Source of the DNA: Saprospiraceae bacterium UBA1994
GTDB taxonomy: Bacteria; Bacteroidota; Bacteroidia; Chitinophagales; Saprospiraceae
Length of the DNA stretch: 64,000 nucleotides
Reading direction: 5' to 3'
NCBI GenBank assembly: GCA_002335865.1
Contig: DDCY01000029.1
Coordinates: 1-64,000 of the forward strand
Shown here: positions 55,002-64,000 of the stretch, one piece after another
Layout of the letters: each line of letters opens with the position of its first letter
Numbering within the stretch: the stretch's first letter is position 1
The notes under the pieces: model-generated
Databases searched by the model: none
Told to the model about the DNA's origin: nothing
Seen by the model: the letters and a program-made list of their open reading frames with translations, nothing else
Position numbers and translations under genes: made by a program

Positions 55002-58000
55002 TTAATTCTTCACAAACTTACGCGTACTCAGTCCATTTTCTGACTGAACTTGCATGAGATACATACCTCTATCTAAGTCTACCAAGTTGAATCCGATAGT
55101 CTGTACAGTATTATTAAGCCGAGCAGCAGATGTTCTGATTACTCTTCCTTCTATGCTAGTAAGTTTAATTTGCACAATCTCTGATATTGGAGAAGATACA
55201 TCTAAGTATATTTTAGTCTTCGCCGGATTAGGATATAATGTCATATCATAGATATCGCTCTCAGCGTCTTTAGTACTTGTAGCTAAGTTGGTATCCACGA
55301 TGATCGTAGTACTATCGTTGCACTCAATCTCCAAATCTGCAAGAGTACCGATACATGTCTCTACTTCATATTGAGTAAGGTCCATAAGCTCGATATCATC
55401 TATAATCCAACCTGGGAAGTCAGCATCTACTGTAGTATTATCATCTGTACCTAATCTAAATCTGATTTTAATAGATTCACCTTTGTAAGCTGATAGATCT
55501 ACGTAACTATCAATAAATTCACCATTAGTACTTCCTGAAAAAGCTCTAAGAGCAGGAATAGCGAACGTTCCATATTGGATGTCATCATTGTATCCATTCT
55601 TAAGAAAGTCAGTTACATATTCCCAAGTATCACCTCCGTCTGTTGATATACTTAAGAATACTGCATCAGATGATGCCTCAAGATCATACTTGTGCCAGAA
55701 TCTTAGTGCAGGTACCTCTATATCAGTAGGTATGTCATATGCTGGTGTGATGATACCAAAGTCTACTTCTGTATCTGGTGCAGCGCCTCCTAGTGCTCTA
55801 GTCCCATTTCTTCCTTCCGTTTCGAAAAAGAAATTAAATCCATTATCTAGATCAAAAAATTCAAAATTAGCGCCGCCATCTTCTAGGTCTTCTAAATTAA
55901 AGCTCACAGATCTAACATCTACAGACGCGGCTACTTTATATGAGAATTCTATAGGTTGGTTATACTCTAACATACCAATATCAAATGTTACGATATTCCC
56001 ATTTACAGTTGCTGGGAACGGTGCAGAACCATCTATATAAGATAGGCCTTCTTGAAGTTTTTCTGTAATGAGAGTTGCTATCGCATCTCCAGGGATGTGA
56101 TTAATTGCTTCTACATCTACTGTAAGTATAGCTCCTGGTTGAACAAGTTCAGCTATTTCTCTTTTTACTTTTAACTTTTCAATACAAGTCTCCATAGCTG
56201 TGAAATCTTCAGTACCATCTCTATGATCTAATGAAGATCCTTGGTCAGCCATCATACCTAATCCTCTACGAGCAAACACTTCCCATATGGTACATACGTT
56301 AACTCCATCGTTGTTAAGTTCGTCAGCGAATAAGATCGCATCTCTTGCGTCTACATACCCAGGTTGACAAGGTTGCAGTTTCATGCCGTCGATAACGAGC
56401 CTTGCTGCAATATAGTTACCTGAGGTCTGATCTTGCCATGTTGGGTCTAGACCATATTGATCTATAAGTGCCCAAGTAAGATCCCATCCAATAGCTGCGA
56501 TAAGTTCACCTATTGGATGTGGGGCAAATGAATCATCAGCATCCACCGCTGGTCCACCTACTCTTATATCGTTATACGTTAATGGACAAATCTCCATGTC
56601 TGTTGAGTAGGGATATCTTCGTATACCTGATTCACCTCTCACATAAGCTCCTATCGGTTTTGCATCAGCTCCGCTATCTCCTTCTTTGATAGTTGCTATC
56701 ATTCCTATGAAGTCACTCCATCCTTCACCCATCTGCTCACCTGAATCAACCATGCCGTCAGCATCAGTATCAAAAGTCTGTAGACATCCTGCGGCATTGG
56801 CACCTCCAGTCAATCTATTTGATATACCATGAGAAAATTCGTGAGCGATTATACCATTTTCATAAGATCCATCTAATTCATTAGGTTCATCAAATCCTGT
56901 ATAAACAAAAGAGAGATCAACATCAATACCAGCAGATATAGATGCCTTTATACTATTACAAACTGATAGTTGAAACATTAAGGTAGGTATATTTACTAGG
57001 CCACCATCGGCACCACCACCAAGTGTGATAACCTCTTCTCCATCACCACCCGACACACCAAAAATATTACAGATGACTACAGCTATCGCGCCAGCTTCTT
57101 CTGCATTCAGTGATTTACGGCCAAATTCACAAGATCCTCTGTCTATGATAGCTATATTTCCTGCTAGTTCACTTGAGTTAGTTGCAGCATTACATGCCTG
57201 AGACCCAAACTGAGTACCGTCAGAATACAATACGGCCTTTCCGGAAATAGGAGCTGCACCTTCTGCTATTGGTTGTCCGTAGTTAGCCTCACCAACAGTT
57301 GCTACTGTACCAGCTAGTTCTGCTGGGGAATTGATTGATGCAAAACTTGCTCCACCTGGGTTATCCCATAAGTACATTTGCATACGTCCACTACCTCCAT
57401 CTGGCGGTGTAGAGAAGTTGGCATTATTTACTCCTGAGCCATCAATTGCTTCCGCTCTTACATAGTCACTATCATTTCCTTCTCCGCTGTAATTGTTGGC
57501 CTGAAAATTACCCGCAACCTCATTAAAACCGAGGTTATATGTGAAATCATGTAAGAAATTGTTAGCATAAAATAAATTCACTTGAGCGGCTTCAGTATTT
57601 TTATTTGGCTCATTGGATTGATCATGAGTAAAATCAAATACTAGATTTTCGCCTCCTTCTGGCTCACCACCTACTGAGTTGTTATTACTTAGTGAATCAA
57701 TATACGCGTGTACATTGTTTCCTCTTGTAATTGTATATTCTGCACCATCCATACCATCAGTATCATGCCATCCAAGTGGAGAAGCTTCTGCATCTGAAGG
57801 ATCTACAAGTAATACAGGATCTGACTGAAGTGGACTCTCTGCAGGAAATGGATATACTCTATATGAGGCTCCATCTCCTAGAACAGCACTATTATGTCTA
57901 GCGTTAGTGTGTTGGATGAAGTCAGTTTTACAGCTATGATCACTAATAGACATTTTATTATGATCGTGATTACAATATACTGTCCAGTTATTTTTAGATA

Positions 58001-58589
58001 AAATATTACCTGTTTGGGCATCTACTCTAACAGACCAATAATCAGCATTTTCTTTCATATCTATAGATAGATCATATGCTTTATGTAGTTTTCCTTCAGC
58101 ATCTGCTTCATATTTAAATGATACTGGAATTTCACTAATTGCTAGTTCATTTGCTGAAAAATAAGAAACACCAGTCTTGTTATCTGTTCTAAGCGCGGAT
58201 ACTGTTGTTTCTATATTGAAATGCTTCGCTACATTTTGAATAGCTTCTACTGCACTTACATTAGTATCAGTTGATGCTACTTTAGATTTCAGGTCATGTA
58301 TGAATCTATTTGCAGTAGTCATAACTTTTCCTTTTTTACTGATAGCAATGGTCATGATTGCATTGTATACAGGTACTCCTTCGTGAGTTTGTACAAGGTA
58401 TATAAAACTTATTCCTTTGTCGTCAGTGTAGGCATGATCAACGATTACGTTTTCTATATCACTAGCTTCGAGGCCTATTTGTTCGTATGAGTCCGATAGA
58501 TGCTGGACTGCTTTACTGGATATTTGGCTCTGTGCCATGGTACCCGCTGATAAAAATATGCTAAAGAGCAAGCTTGTAAAAATCTTCAT
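55002..58589 (-). CDS. Secreted M36 metalloprotease with PA domain and T9SS signal
   Basis: A 1195-residue protein with a signal peptide (about 1-19, ending TMAQ). An FTP-type propeptide (about 30-215) and the fungalysin domain with IAHEFSHGISNRL (His583, Glu584, His587) and MGEGWSD as the third-ligand region. A protease-associated domain (about 435-560; AGNIAIIDRGSCEFGRK) is inserted before the HExxH. A DUF11-like domain, a sandwich with GWIIDDIELMDL, and a T9SS type A sorting domain (about 1115-1195; YDMTLYPNPAKTKIYLDV to RKFVKN) follow. It is secreted by the type IX system to degrade protein outside the cell. Confidence 0.95.
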   Translation of the reverse strand: MKIFTSLLFSIFLSAGTMAQSQISSKAVQHLSDSYEQIGLEASDIENVIVDHAYTDDKGISFIYLVQTHEGVPVYNAIMTIAISKKGKVMTTANRFIHDLKSKVASTDTNVSAVEAIQNVAKHFNIETTVSALRTDNKTGVSYFSANELAISEIPVSFKYEADAEGKLHKAYDLSIDMKENADYWSVRVDAQTGNILSKNNWTVYCNHDHNKMSISDHSCKTDFIQHTNARHNSAVLGDGASYRVYPFPAESPLQSDPVLLVDPSDAEASPLGWHDTDGMDGAEYTITRGNNVHAYIDSLSNNNSVGGEPEGGENLVFDFTHDQSNEPNKNTEAAQVNLFYANNFLHDFTYNLGFNEVAGNFQANNYSGEGNDSDYVRAEAIDGSGVNNANFSTPPDGGSGRMQMYLWDNPGGASFASINSPAELAGTVATVGEANYGQPIAEGAAPISGKAVLYSDGTQFGSQACNAATNSSELAGNIAIIDRGSCEFGRKSLNAEEAGAIAVVICNIFGVSGGDGEEVITLGGGADGGLVNIPTLMFQLSVCNSIKASISAGIDVDLSFVYTGFDEPNELDGSYENGIIAHEFSHGISNRLTGGANAAGCLQTFDTDADGMVDSGEQMGEGWSDFIGMIATIKEGDSGADAKPIGAYVRGESGIRRYPYSTDMEICPLTYNDIRVGGPAVDADDSFAPHPIGELIAAIGWDLTWALIDQYGLDPTWQDQTSGNYIAARLVIDGMKLQPCQPGYVDARDAILFADELNNDGVNVCTIWEVFARRGLGMMADQGSSLDHRDGTEDFTAMETCIEKLKVKREIAELVQPGAILTVDVEAINHIPGDAIATLITEKLQEGLSYIDGSAPFPATVNGNIVTFDIGMLEYNQPIEFSYKVAASVDVRSVSFNLEDLEDGGANFEFFDLDNGFNFFFETEGRNGTRALGGAAPDTEVDFGIITPAYDIPTDIEVPALRFWHKYDLEASSDAVFLSISTDGGDTWEYVTDFLKNGYNDDIQYGTFAIPALRAFSGSTNGEFIDSYVDLSAYKGESIKIRFRLGTDDNTTVDADFPGWIIDDIELMDLTQYEVETCIGTLADLEIECNDSTTIIVDTNLATSTKDAESDIYDMTLYPNPAKTKIYLDVSSPISEIVQIKLTSIEGRVIRTSAARLNNTVQTIGFNLVDLDRGMYLMQVQSENGLSTRKFVKN

Positions 58590-58873
58590 TTAGATGCGGT
58601 TTAGTTTGTTAATTCACATGGTTTAAGTAACACCAATACATGCCTAGTTGCGAGGAGTATTGAATGCGGATGGAAATTACAACAATGGTAATAATAACTG
58701 TATGTTTACTATGAATTAAATTAGCCATACGGACATTTTAGTTAAAGTATCGCTGATCTTTGTCCTTATTAGAATAGGCAAAGAGAGGATTTTGAATCGA
58801 AGGAATAGAGAAATACGCCTATTGATAATATGCTTTTATCCAGACTATTAGTAATAAAAGGAAAATAATACCA

Positions 58874-59629
58874 TTGAAAGATCAAATTTTAATAGGCAGA
58901 AATCCAGTAGTAGAGGCGTTTGATTCTGGAGTAGAGCTAGAGAAGGTATATCTCAATAAAGAACTGAGAGGAGAAGTAGAAGTAACTATCAGGAAACTAT
59001 GCAAAGAGCACGAAATCCCTCTATCCAAGGTGCCAGCCAGTAAGATCAATGATATGGTAGGCAATAGAGATCATCAGGGTGTGGTGGCATTTATATCTGC
59101 GGTCGAGTACCAAGATCTAGAAAATATCCTTCCATTCATATACGAAAAAGGAGAAACGCCGCTAATACTTATGCTAGATGGTGTAAGTGATGTACGTAAT
59201 CTCGGAGCAATAGCGAGATCTGCCTACGTGATGGGTGCACATGCTATAGTATTTTCTGCCAAGGACAGTGCGCGTATTACGGAGTATGCGATTAAGAGTT
59301 CGGCAGGTGCAATATTGAAGATTCCGCTGTGTAGAGTCAAGAATATACAGGATAGCATACGATATATGCAATCCTTCGGTGTGAATGTAATAGCTACACA
59401 CTTAGGTGCTAAGGAAACTATAAGCGTGGTAAATATGTCTATACCGATAGCGATTATAATGGGCTCAGAAGATAAGGGGCTTGGGCCGCATATTATGAGA
59501 TTAGTAGATACTCAGGTAATTATACCTCAAGCCAACGATTTTGATTCGCTCAATGTATCTATAGCGACAGGTATCATTCTCTATGAGGTAGTGAGACAAA
59601 GAGCTTTACAACAAAGAATATTTAAATAA
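58874..59629 (+). CDS. rlmB: 23S rRNA (guanosine-2'-O)-methyltransferase RlmB
   Basis: A 251-residue SpoU methyltransferase beginning with TTG; KDQILIGRNPVVEAF is the expected RlmB start. The N-terminal L30e-like domain (1-75) ends with the NRDHQGVVAF hallmark. Knot motifs are VRNLGAIARSA, IMGSEDKGLGP and DSLNVSIATGIILYEV. It methylates the ribose of a conserved guanosine in 23S rRNA (G2251 in E. coli). First gene of a three-gene operon, 6 bp before the TraB-like gene. Confidence 0.95.
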   Translation: MKDQILIGRNPVVEAFDSGVELEKVYLNKELRGEVEVTIRKLCKEHEIPLSKVPASKINDMVGNRDHQGVVAFISAVEYQDLENILPFIYEKGETPLILMLDGVSDVRNLGAIARSAYVMGAHAIVFSAKDSARITEYAIKSSAGAILKIPLCRVKNIQDSIRYMQSFGVNVIATHLGAKETISVVNMSIPIAIIMGSEDKGLGPHIMRLVDTQVIIPQANDFDSLNVSIATGIILYEVVRQRALQQRIFK

Positions 59630-59635
59630 TACATT

Positions 59636-60583
59636 ATGAATAAGTTTAATATGTACATCGCAAAGGGACTATTGTTCAGCTTTGTGTTTTTAATATTGTT
59701 ATCATGCGGATCTAGTAAAGATGCGGTGATGACTATGGCTAGTAATGAATACAAGCCATTAGAGAATAGTCTGCTTTGGAAGATCGAAGGGAATGGATCG
59801 GTAGCTTCATCTTATCTATATGGAACGATACATATGATCAAGGCAGATGATTTCTTTCTACCGAGCGGCACAATGTCTGCGATCGATGCTGCAGATCAAG
59901 TAGTTTTTGAGATAGACATGAATCAAATGAGTGACATGGGGACTATGATGGGATTGATGTCCAAGGCATTTATGAAAGATGGAATGACGATAAGCGATCT
60001 GCTAAATGCTGTAGAGTATAAATTACTCGAATCTAAATTTGAGAAATTGGGATTGCCTATGATGATGCTTGAGCGTATCAAACCGGCCTTCCTTACTGTA
60101 TTTGCATATGATATAGATCCTAGTGGTATGCAAAGTGGTAGTATCAAGAGTTATGAAATGGAGTTTTTCGAAATGGCGAATAATTCTAATAAACCTGTGT
60201 CAGGATTGGAGACGATCGAATTTCAGATGAGTGTTTTCGACTCTATCTCATACGAAGATCAAGCGAAGATGTTAGTAGATGCGCTCAAAGCTGGAGACAG
60301 CGAGAATGATGATTTTAAAGTGATGACAGATATGTATCTATCTCAAAATATCAATGCGATGGTAGAGATGATCGATGAAGATGAAGTAATGGGAAGTGAA
60401 GGAAGTAACGATATCCTATTGACAGGAAGGAATAAAAATTGGATACCTGTAATGTCTGAACTTATGAAAACTAAAAAAGTGTTTTTTGCGGTCGGTGCTG
60501 CGCATTTGGCTGGCAAAACTGGCGTTATAAATTTACTCAAAGAACAAGGATACAAACTTACTCCAGTTAGTAATACAGAATAA
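59636..60583 (+). CDS. TraB/GumN-family lipoprotein
   Basis: A 315-residue lipoprotein (Cys24 in ILLSC). The TraB/GumN fold is shown by SYLYGTIHMIKADDFFLP near residue 60 and by VGAAHLAGKTGVINLLKEQGY near the C-terminus, the paired GTxH and GxxH motifs that may bind metal. The family is related to Tiki-type peptidases, but catalysis is not established for most bacterial members. Its gene sits between rlmB and the carbonic anhydrase-like gene with gaps of 6 and 5 bp, so the three are almost surely cotranscribed. Confidence 0.9.
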   Translation: MNKFNMYIAKGLLFSFVFLILLSCGSSKDAVMTMASNEYKPLENSLLWKIEGNGSVASSYLYGTIHMIKADDFFLPSGTMSAIDAADQVVFEIDMNQMSDMGTMMGLMSKAFMKDGMTISDLLNAVEYKLLESKFEKLGLPMMMLERIKPAFLTVFAYDIDPSGMQSGSIKSYEMEFFEMANNSNKPVSGLETIEFQMSVFDSISYEDQAKMLVDALKAGDSENDDFKVMTDMYLSQNINAMVEMIDEDEVMGSEGSNDILLTGRNKNWIPVMSELMKTKKVFFAVGAAHLAGKTGVINLLKEQGYKLTPVSNTE

Positions 60584-60588
60584 TAATT

Positions 60589-61101
60589 ATGGCAAATCTA
60601 ATTGATCTCAAAGGTATCTCTCCAAAGATATCTGACTCTGCATGGGTCGCGGATAATGCAACTATCTCTGGAGATGTATCCGTAGGAGAGGGTAGTAGTA
60701 TTTGGTTTCAGGTAGTGATACGTGGAGATGTCAATACTATCAAAATAGGGAACAATACTAATATCCAAGATCATAGTATGGTGCACGGTAGCACTGGAGG
60801 GATAGATACGATCATCGGTAATGGTGTCACTGTTGGTCATAGGGCGATCATACACGGCTGTACGATACACGATGATGTATTGATTGGTATGGGAGCTATA
60901 GTGCTAGATGAAGCGATAGTAGAGTCTAATGTAATCGTAGCCGCAGGTGCCGTGGTGACTGGCGGAAAAGTCTTAGAATCAGGATATATCTATGCTGGAA
61001 TACCAGCGAAGAAGATCAAAGCGATAAGTCCAGAAATGATTCAGTCATACATCAAAGATGGTGCTCAAGGATATGTTGAGAACAAGGAGTTATATAGGTA
61101 G
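60589..61101 (+). CDS. Gamma-carbonic anhydrase-like hexapeptide protein
   Basis: A 170-residue left-handed beta-helix protein with hexapeptide repeats. The gamma-CA metal site is visible as histidines in MVHGSTGG, VTVGHRAIIHGCTI and the neighbouring repeat, and the end SGYIYAGIPAKKIKAIS is typical of the YrdA/PaaY group. It forms trimers and may hydrate CO2 or act as a metal-dependent enzyme. Last gene of the rlmB operon. Confidence 0.92.
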   Translation: MANLIDLKGISPKISDSAWVADNATISGDVSVGEGSSIWFQVVIRGDVNTIKIGNNTNIQDHSMVHGSTGGIDTIIGNGVTVGHRAIIHGCTIHDDVLIGMGAIVLDEAIVESNVIVAAGAVVTGGKVLESGYIYAGIPAKKIKAISPEMIQSYIKDGAQGYVENKELYR

Positions 61102-61236
61102 AGGAATATATTAATAAGCGAGTATGTCTCTCATGGTCGAGAGACCTAGCGCTCAGTTTCTTTACTTAGGCCATTCCAAAGATCTGACAATTATTTATGT
61201 TCCTGTTGATAATCAAGCTTACCAATAGAAAATACA

Positions 61237-61262
61237 AAGGCCCACTCTCTCGAGCGGGCCTT
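61237..61262. terminator. Bidirectional terminator after the rlmB operon
   Basis: AAGGCCC and GGGCCTT form a 7-bp GC-rich stem around a 12-base loop. It sits between convergent genes (stops at 61101 and 61382) and could serve both strands. Confidence 0.8.
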
Positions 61263-61381
61263 CATTCTAACCGCATTATAGAACATTTTTAAGTTTCGAT
61301 TTAAAAACTATAGTTATAGATTTAAAATCAACTTGGGTATAATGGTAATACCCTTAGGGAATGTATCTTATTTGAGCTCTA

Positions 61382-64000
61382 TTAATTAACTCTCACTATT
61401 TTCTTAGTTACTATTTGAGTTCCGTAATCTATTCTTAAGATGATTAATCCAGCTAAAAGGCTGCGATCGACATCCAATATTCGTAAACTTTCTTCAGAGT
61501 CGAACAAACCAAGTAGTTTGCCTGTAATGTCATAGGCCTTGATAGATTTTATGTTTGCAGGGTCGAGAGTTATGTCATCAGAGTTTAATATTACATCACC
61601 ATCGCATGCAAGTGTACCTACATGTATACTATTGAGAAGATCATCAATCATAGTATCAGATATCGTGAAGGTATAATCAGTGACACCATCAGCAGGAATG
61701 TTTTCAACCATAATTGGAAGATCATTATAACTAAATGTACCAAATGAAATTCCATTCGAATTGATCTGGAATTGATCATTATTATCGCCATAACTGAAGT
61801 CTAACATCATAGTTATCATGTTTTCTTCACAGAAGACCAATTCATATTCCATTTCATTAATGAAGTATTGTTGATTTCCTTCTTCTGTACATGGATTTAG
61901 AATATTTATTAATAGACAGCAATCAGGATTGTCATTTTCACAAAGTTCAATAGTGATTAATTCATCGTCATATGCAAGCCCTTCGATTACTAATGGTAAT
62001 GCTGCAAATTCATAGAATCCTATAAATTCTTCCTCAATAAATAGATCAAAGAAATCATTGATCTCTCCATCTACTTCTACATCTATTGTAAGGTCGAATG
62101 TATTGTCATCCAAGCATTCGGTAGTTTCCAATGATAACTCTAACAATGCGCAGTCAGGATCATCTCCACAACAAGCTGGATCATGTCCGACGAATGCTGA
62201 GCAATCATTATTATTTACATCAGTCACTATGAATTCCAGTTCAGTTTCGCAATTTGCGATCACAGGACCAACAGAATAGAATTCCAATCCGTATTCAAAC
62301 GTACCATAGTTCTCTCCATTTCCTGTTATGGTAAATTGATTTTCATCTCCTACATTGTTATAGTCAAATGTGATATGGAAATATGCTTCCCCATTTTCAT
62401 CACATTCAATAAATTCTGCACTAACTTCAGTTATGCTACATTCTTCTCCACTTCCTTCATAGCAAGGGTTTAAAAACTCAATTATCGCACAACATTCTTC
62501 ATTATCATTATCACATACTTTTACTGTAATCCATTGGGAGTCAGAGGATAATCCTTCTACTTCTAAAGGAAGGTCATCATATCCATATGAGTCGTAAAAT
62601 TCATTTTCGATAAATAAGTCAAAACTTACTTCACTATCGTTAATGATTTCGAAATCTAAGAAAAACCCACATGTATTGTTATCACTACACGATGTACAAT
62701 CAACATTAAGTTCAGTGATATCGCATTCTGTATTTTCATCACAACAAAGTGGACCACTTCCAATAGAGGCCGAACAGTCATTTAGGTTGACATCAGTCAC
62801 AATAAATTCAAGTTCAAGATCACAATTGGATTCGATGGGACCTATTTCATAGAATGAAGCACCATATTCAAAAGTACCATAGTCATTTCCATTACCGACC
62901 ACAGTAAATTGATTGCCATCTCCGGTGTTTTCATAATCAAATGAAAGGTGGAAAAAAGCTACTCCATCAATGCATTCTTGTTGTTCAACGGAAGCTTCAG
63001 AAATAGAACACGCTGTATTTTCATCACAACAAAGTGGACCATATCCTGCATATTCCGAACATTCATTTAGGTTGACATCAGTAACAATGAATTCTAGTTC
63101 AAGATCACAATTTGATTCAATTGGACCTATTTCATAGAAGTCTGCACCATATTCAAAAGTGCCATAGTCATTTCCATTTCCAACTACTGTAAATTGATTA
63201 TCGTCTCCTACATTATCATATTCAAAAGTAAGATGGAAAAATGCAAATCCATTATCATTGCAATCTTGTTGTTCAACTGCAACTTCTGAAATAGAACACT
63301 CTTCATTTCCATCATAACAAGGGTTTTCTAATTCCCATTCAATGCAGCAATCCTCATTATCGTTATCACATACTTTGATGGTAAAGACAACGGTTCCTGG
63401 ATCCTCAATATCAAAATCATACCATGCATCATTATTCCACTCTACATAAGTTTCAAAGACATTATTGATAAATATATCAAATCCAACTTCACTAAGATTT
63501 TCTCCATCTATAAGCCACTCTGTCACGATGAATCCATCTACACATTCTGGGTTAGGCCCAAAATCTAAAGTAGTGATGGCGCATTCACCTTCTTCACAAC
63601 AGAAAATTTCATCGAATCCTGTAAAAGCAGAACAGTCATTATTATTTACATCAGTCACAATAAGTTCAACAGCAGTCTCACAATCAGCAATGAAAGGTCC
63701 AACAGTATAGTAGTCCTCACCATAATTAAAAGTACCATAACTGTTGCCATTTCCGACTACAGTAAATTGGTTGTCTGCTCCTGGGTTTTCCACATCAAAA
63801 AATATGTCGAAATATATTTCTCCATCTTCGTTACAATCATATGCTTCCGCTCCGAGGTTTATAATTGCGCATTCTTCATTTTCATTTTCATCGTAACATG
63901 GATTTTCTACATCCAATAAAATACAGCAGTCTGCATTATCATTGTCACATACTTTAAGTACAAAATTTTCTAATCCTGAATCTACTATATCAAAGTCATA
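61382..64000 (-). CDS. Very large secreted acidic repeat protein with T9SS signal, 5' end outside window
   Basis: The frame is open from the right edge (64000) to 61382, giving 872 visible C-terminal residues with no true start: the first internal start-like codon near 63916 is a TTG inside a repeat. Two module types alternate. Type A (about 95 residues) has NQFTVVGNGN, YGTFEYG and IVTDVN-x-N-(D/E)-CS. Type B has a F(D/F)(I/L)FI strand, KVCDNDNEDCC and NPC-Y. Two adjacent type A copies (62731 and 63016) are near-identical in DNA with a 285-bp period. Composition is rich in Asp, Glu and Cys. The last 75 residues are a T9SS sorting domain (IKSIKAYDITGKLLGLF to IVRVN). Function unknown; adhesin or matrix role is a guess. 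Confidence 0.85.
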   Translation of the reverse strand, partial: YDFDIVDSGLENFVLKVCDNDNADCCILLDVENPCYDENENEECAIINLGAEAYDCNEDGEIYFDIFFDVENPGADNQFTVVGNGNSYGTFNYGEDYYTVGPFIADCETAVELIVTDVNNNDCSAFTGFDEIFCCEEGECAITTLDFGPNPECVDGFIVTEWLIDGENLSEVGFDIFINNVFETYVEWNNDAWYDFDIEDPGTVVFTIKVCDNDNEDCCIEWELENPCYDGNEECSISEVAVEQQDCNDNGFAFFHLTFEYDNVGDDNQFTVVGNGNDYGTFEYGADFYEIGPIESNCDLELEFIVTDVNLNECSEYAGYGPLCCDENTACSISEASVEQQECIDGVAFFHLSFDYENTGDGNQFTVVGNGNDYGTFEYGASFYEIGPIESNCDLELEFIVTDVNLNDCSASIGSGPLCCDENTECDITELNVDCTSCSDNNTCGFFLDFEIINDSEVSFDLFIENEFYDSYGYDDLPLEVEGLSSDSQWITVKVCDNDNEECCAIIEFLNPCYEGSGEECSITEVSAEFIECDENGEAYFHITFDYNNVGDENQFTITGNGENYGTFEYGLEFYSVGPVIANCETELEFIVTDVNNNDCSAFVGHDPACCGDDPDCALLELSLETTECLDDNTFDLTIDVEVDGEINDFFDLFIEEEFIGFYEFAALPLVIEGLAYDDELITIELCENDNPDCCLLINILNPCTEEGNQQYFINEMEYELVFCEENMITMMLDFSYGDNNDQFQINSNGISFGTFSYNDLPIMVENIPADGVTDYTFTISDTMIDDLLNSIHVGTLACDGDVILNSDDITLDPANIKSIKAYDITGKLLGLFDSEESLRILDVDRSLLAGLIILRIDYGTQIVTKKIVRVN
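62731..63300. repeat. Tandem 285-bp coding repeat
   Basis: Two adjacent units starting at 62731 and 63016 share long near-identical stretches, such as TTTCATCACAACAAAGTGGA and TTTAGGTTGACATCAGT. Each encodes one type A module of about 95 residues. The similarity suggests a recent in-frame duplication. Confidence 0.75.

Noticed and set aside
55579..56040. 153-codon plus-strand frame inside the second M36 gene
   Set aside because: It is antisense to the DUF11-like and sandwich domains and has a Ser/Pro-rich shadow composition.
62731..63300. Regular repeats considered as a CRISPR array
   Set aside because: The period is 285 bp, the repeats are coding and lie in one long frame; no short repeat/spacer pattern exists.
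63914..63916. Start of the repeat protein at 63916
   Set aside because: The codon is TTG inside a repeated NPC/ENPC segment, and the frame continues to the window edge with more module sequence, so it is not the true start.

Overview
The window is an AT-rich chromosomal segment of a marine-type Bacteroidota. I infer a Saprospiria-like lineage, though the exact genus cannot be read from the sequence. The evidence is SusC/SusD pairs, lipoproteins with Bacteroidota-style export signals, type IX secretion (T9SS) C-terminal domains, SprB-type repeats, fungalysin (M36) proteases, an ECF sigma/FecR/TonB-receptor/DUF4249 locus and a Bacteroidota -33/-7 promoter at 40263-40293. I see no rRNA or tRNA, no CRISPR array, no insertion sequence and no prophage.

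Region 1 (1-24645) is a polysaccharide utilization locus for laminarin-type beta-1,3/1,6-glucan. All of it lies on the minus strand except a plus-strand regulator at its upstream end. In transcription order it has a secreted T9SS glycan-binding protein (19233-21611), then SusC-SusD-glycan-binding lipoprotein-GH16 laminarinase (19004 down to 11099), closed by a 15-bp-stem hairpin. A second unit follows: GH3, a cytoplasmic beta-1,3-glucan phosphorylase of the GH149/GH161 type, a clan GH-A glycosidase, GH17, GH30 and a GPH-type sugar permease cut by the window edge. The divergent gene 21775-24645 encodes a membrane-anchored propeller/Y_Y_Y/LuxR-type regulator. Proposed flow: GH16 cuts glucan at the surface, SusCD imports oligosaccharides, periplasmic GH30, GH17 and GH3 debranch and trim, the permease moves products across the inner membrane, and the phosphorylase releases glucose 1-phosphate.

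Region 2 (24646-35559) holds mostly single housekeeping genes: fumarase, a thioredoxin-fold protein, PDH E1-beta, inorganic pyrophosphatase, a DEAD-box helicase, a DsbA-like protein, a K+ channel and HMG-CoA lyase. Several have strong intrinsic terminators. A decayed DUF4139-like pseudogene lies at about 27355-27689.

Region 3 (35744-41681) is an ECF sigma factor, FecR, a TonB-dependent receptor with an STN domain, a DUF4249 lipoprotein with its own promoter, and a GNAT acetyltransferase. Region 4 (41771-58589) has two M36 metalloproteases (only one with a recognisable T9SS signal), a lipidated BamA/TamA-like protein, a SpoU methyltransferase, Ndk, a DHH phosphoesterase, a tandem-FKBP lipoprotein, release factor 2 without the frameshift, and an orphan S24 repressor-like regulator.

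Region 5 (58874-64000) is a tight operon (rlmB, TraB/GumN-like, gamma-carbonic anhydrase-like). It is followed by the 3' end of a very large acidic, cysteine-rich secreted protein built from two alternating modules, which runs off the right edge.
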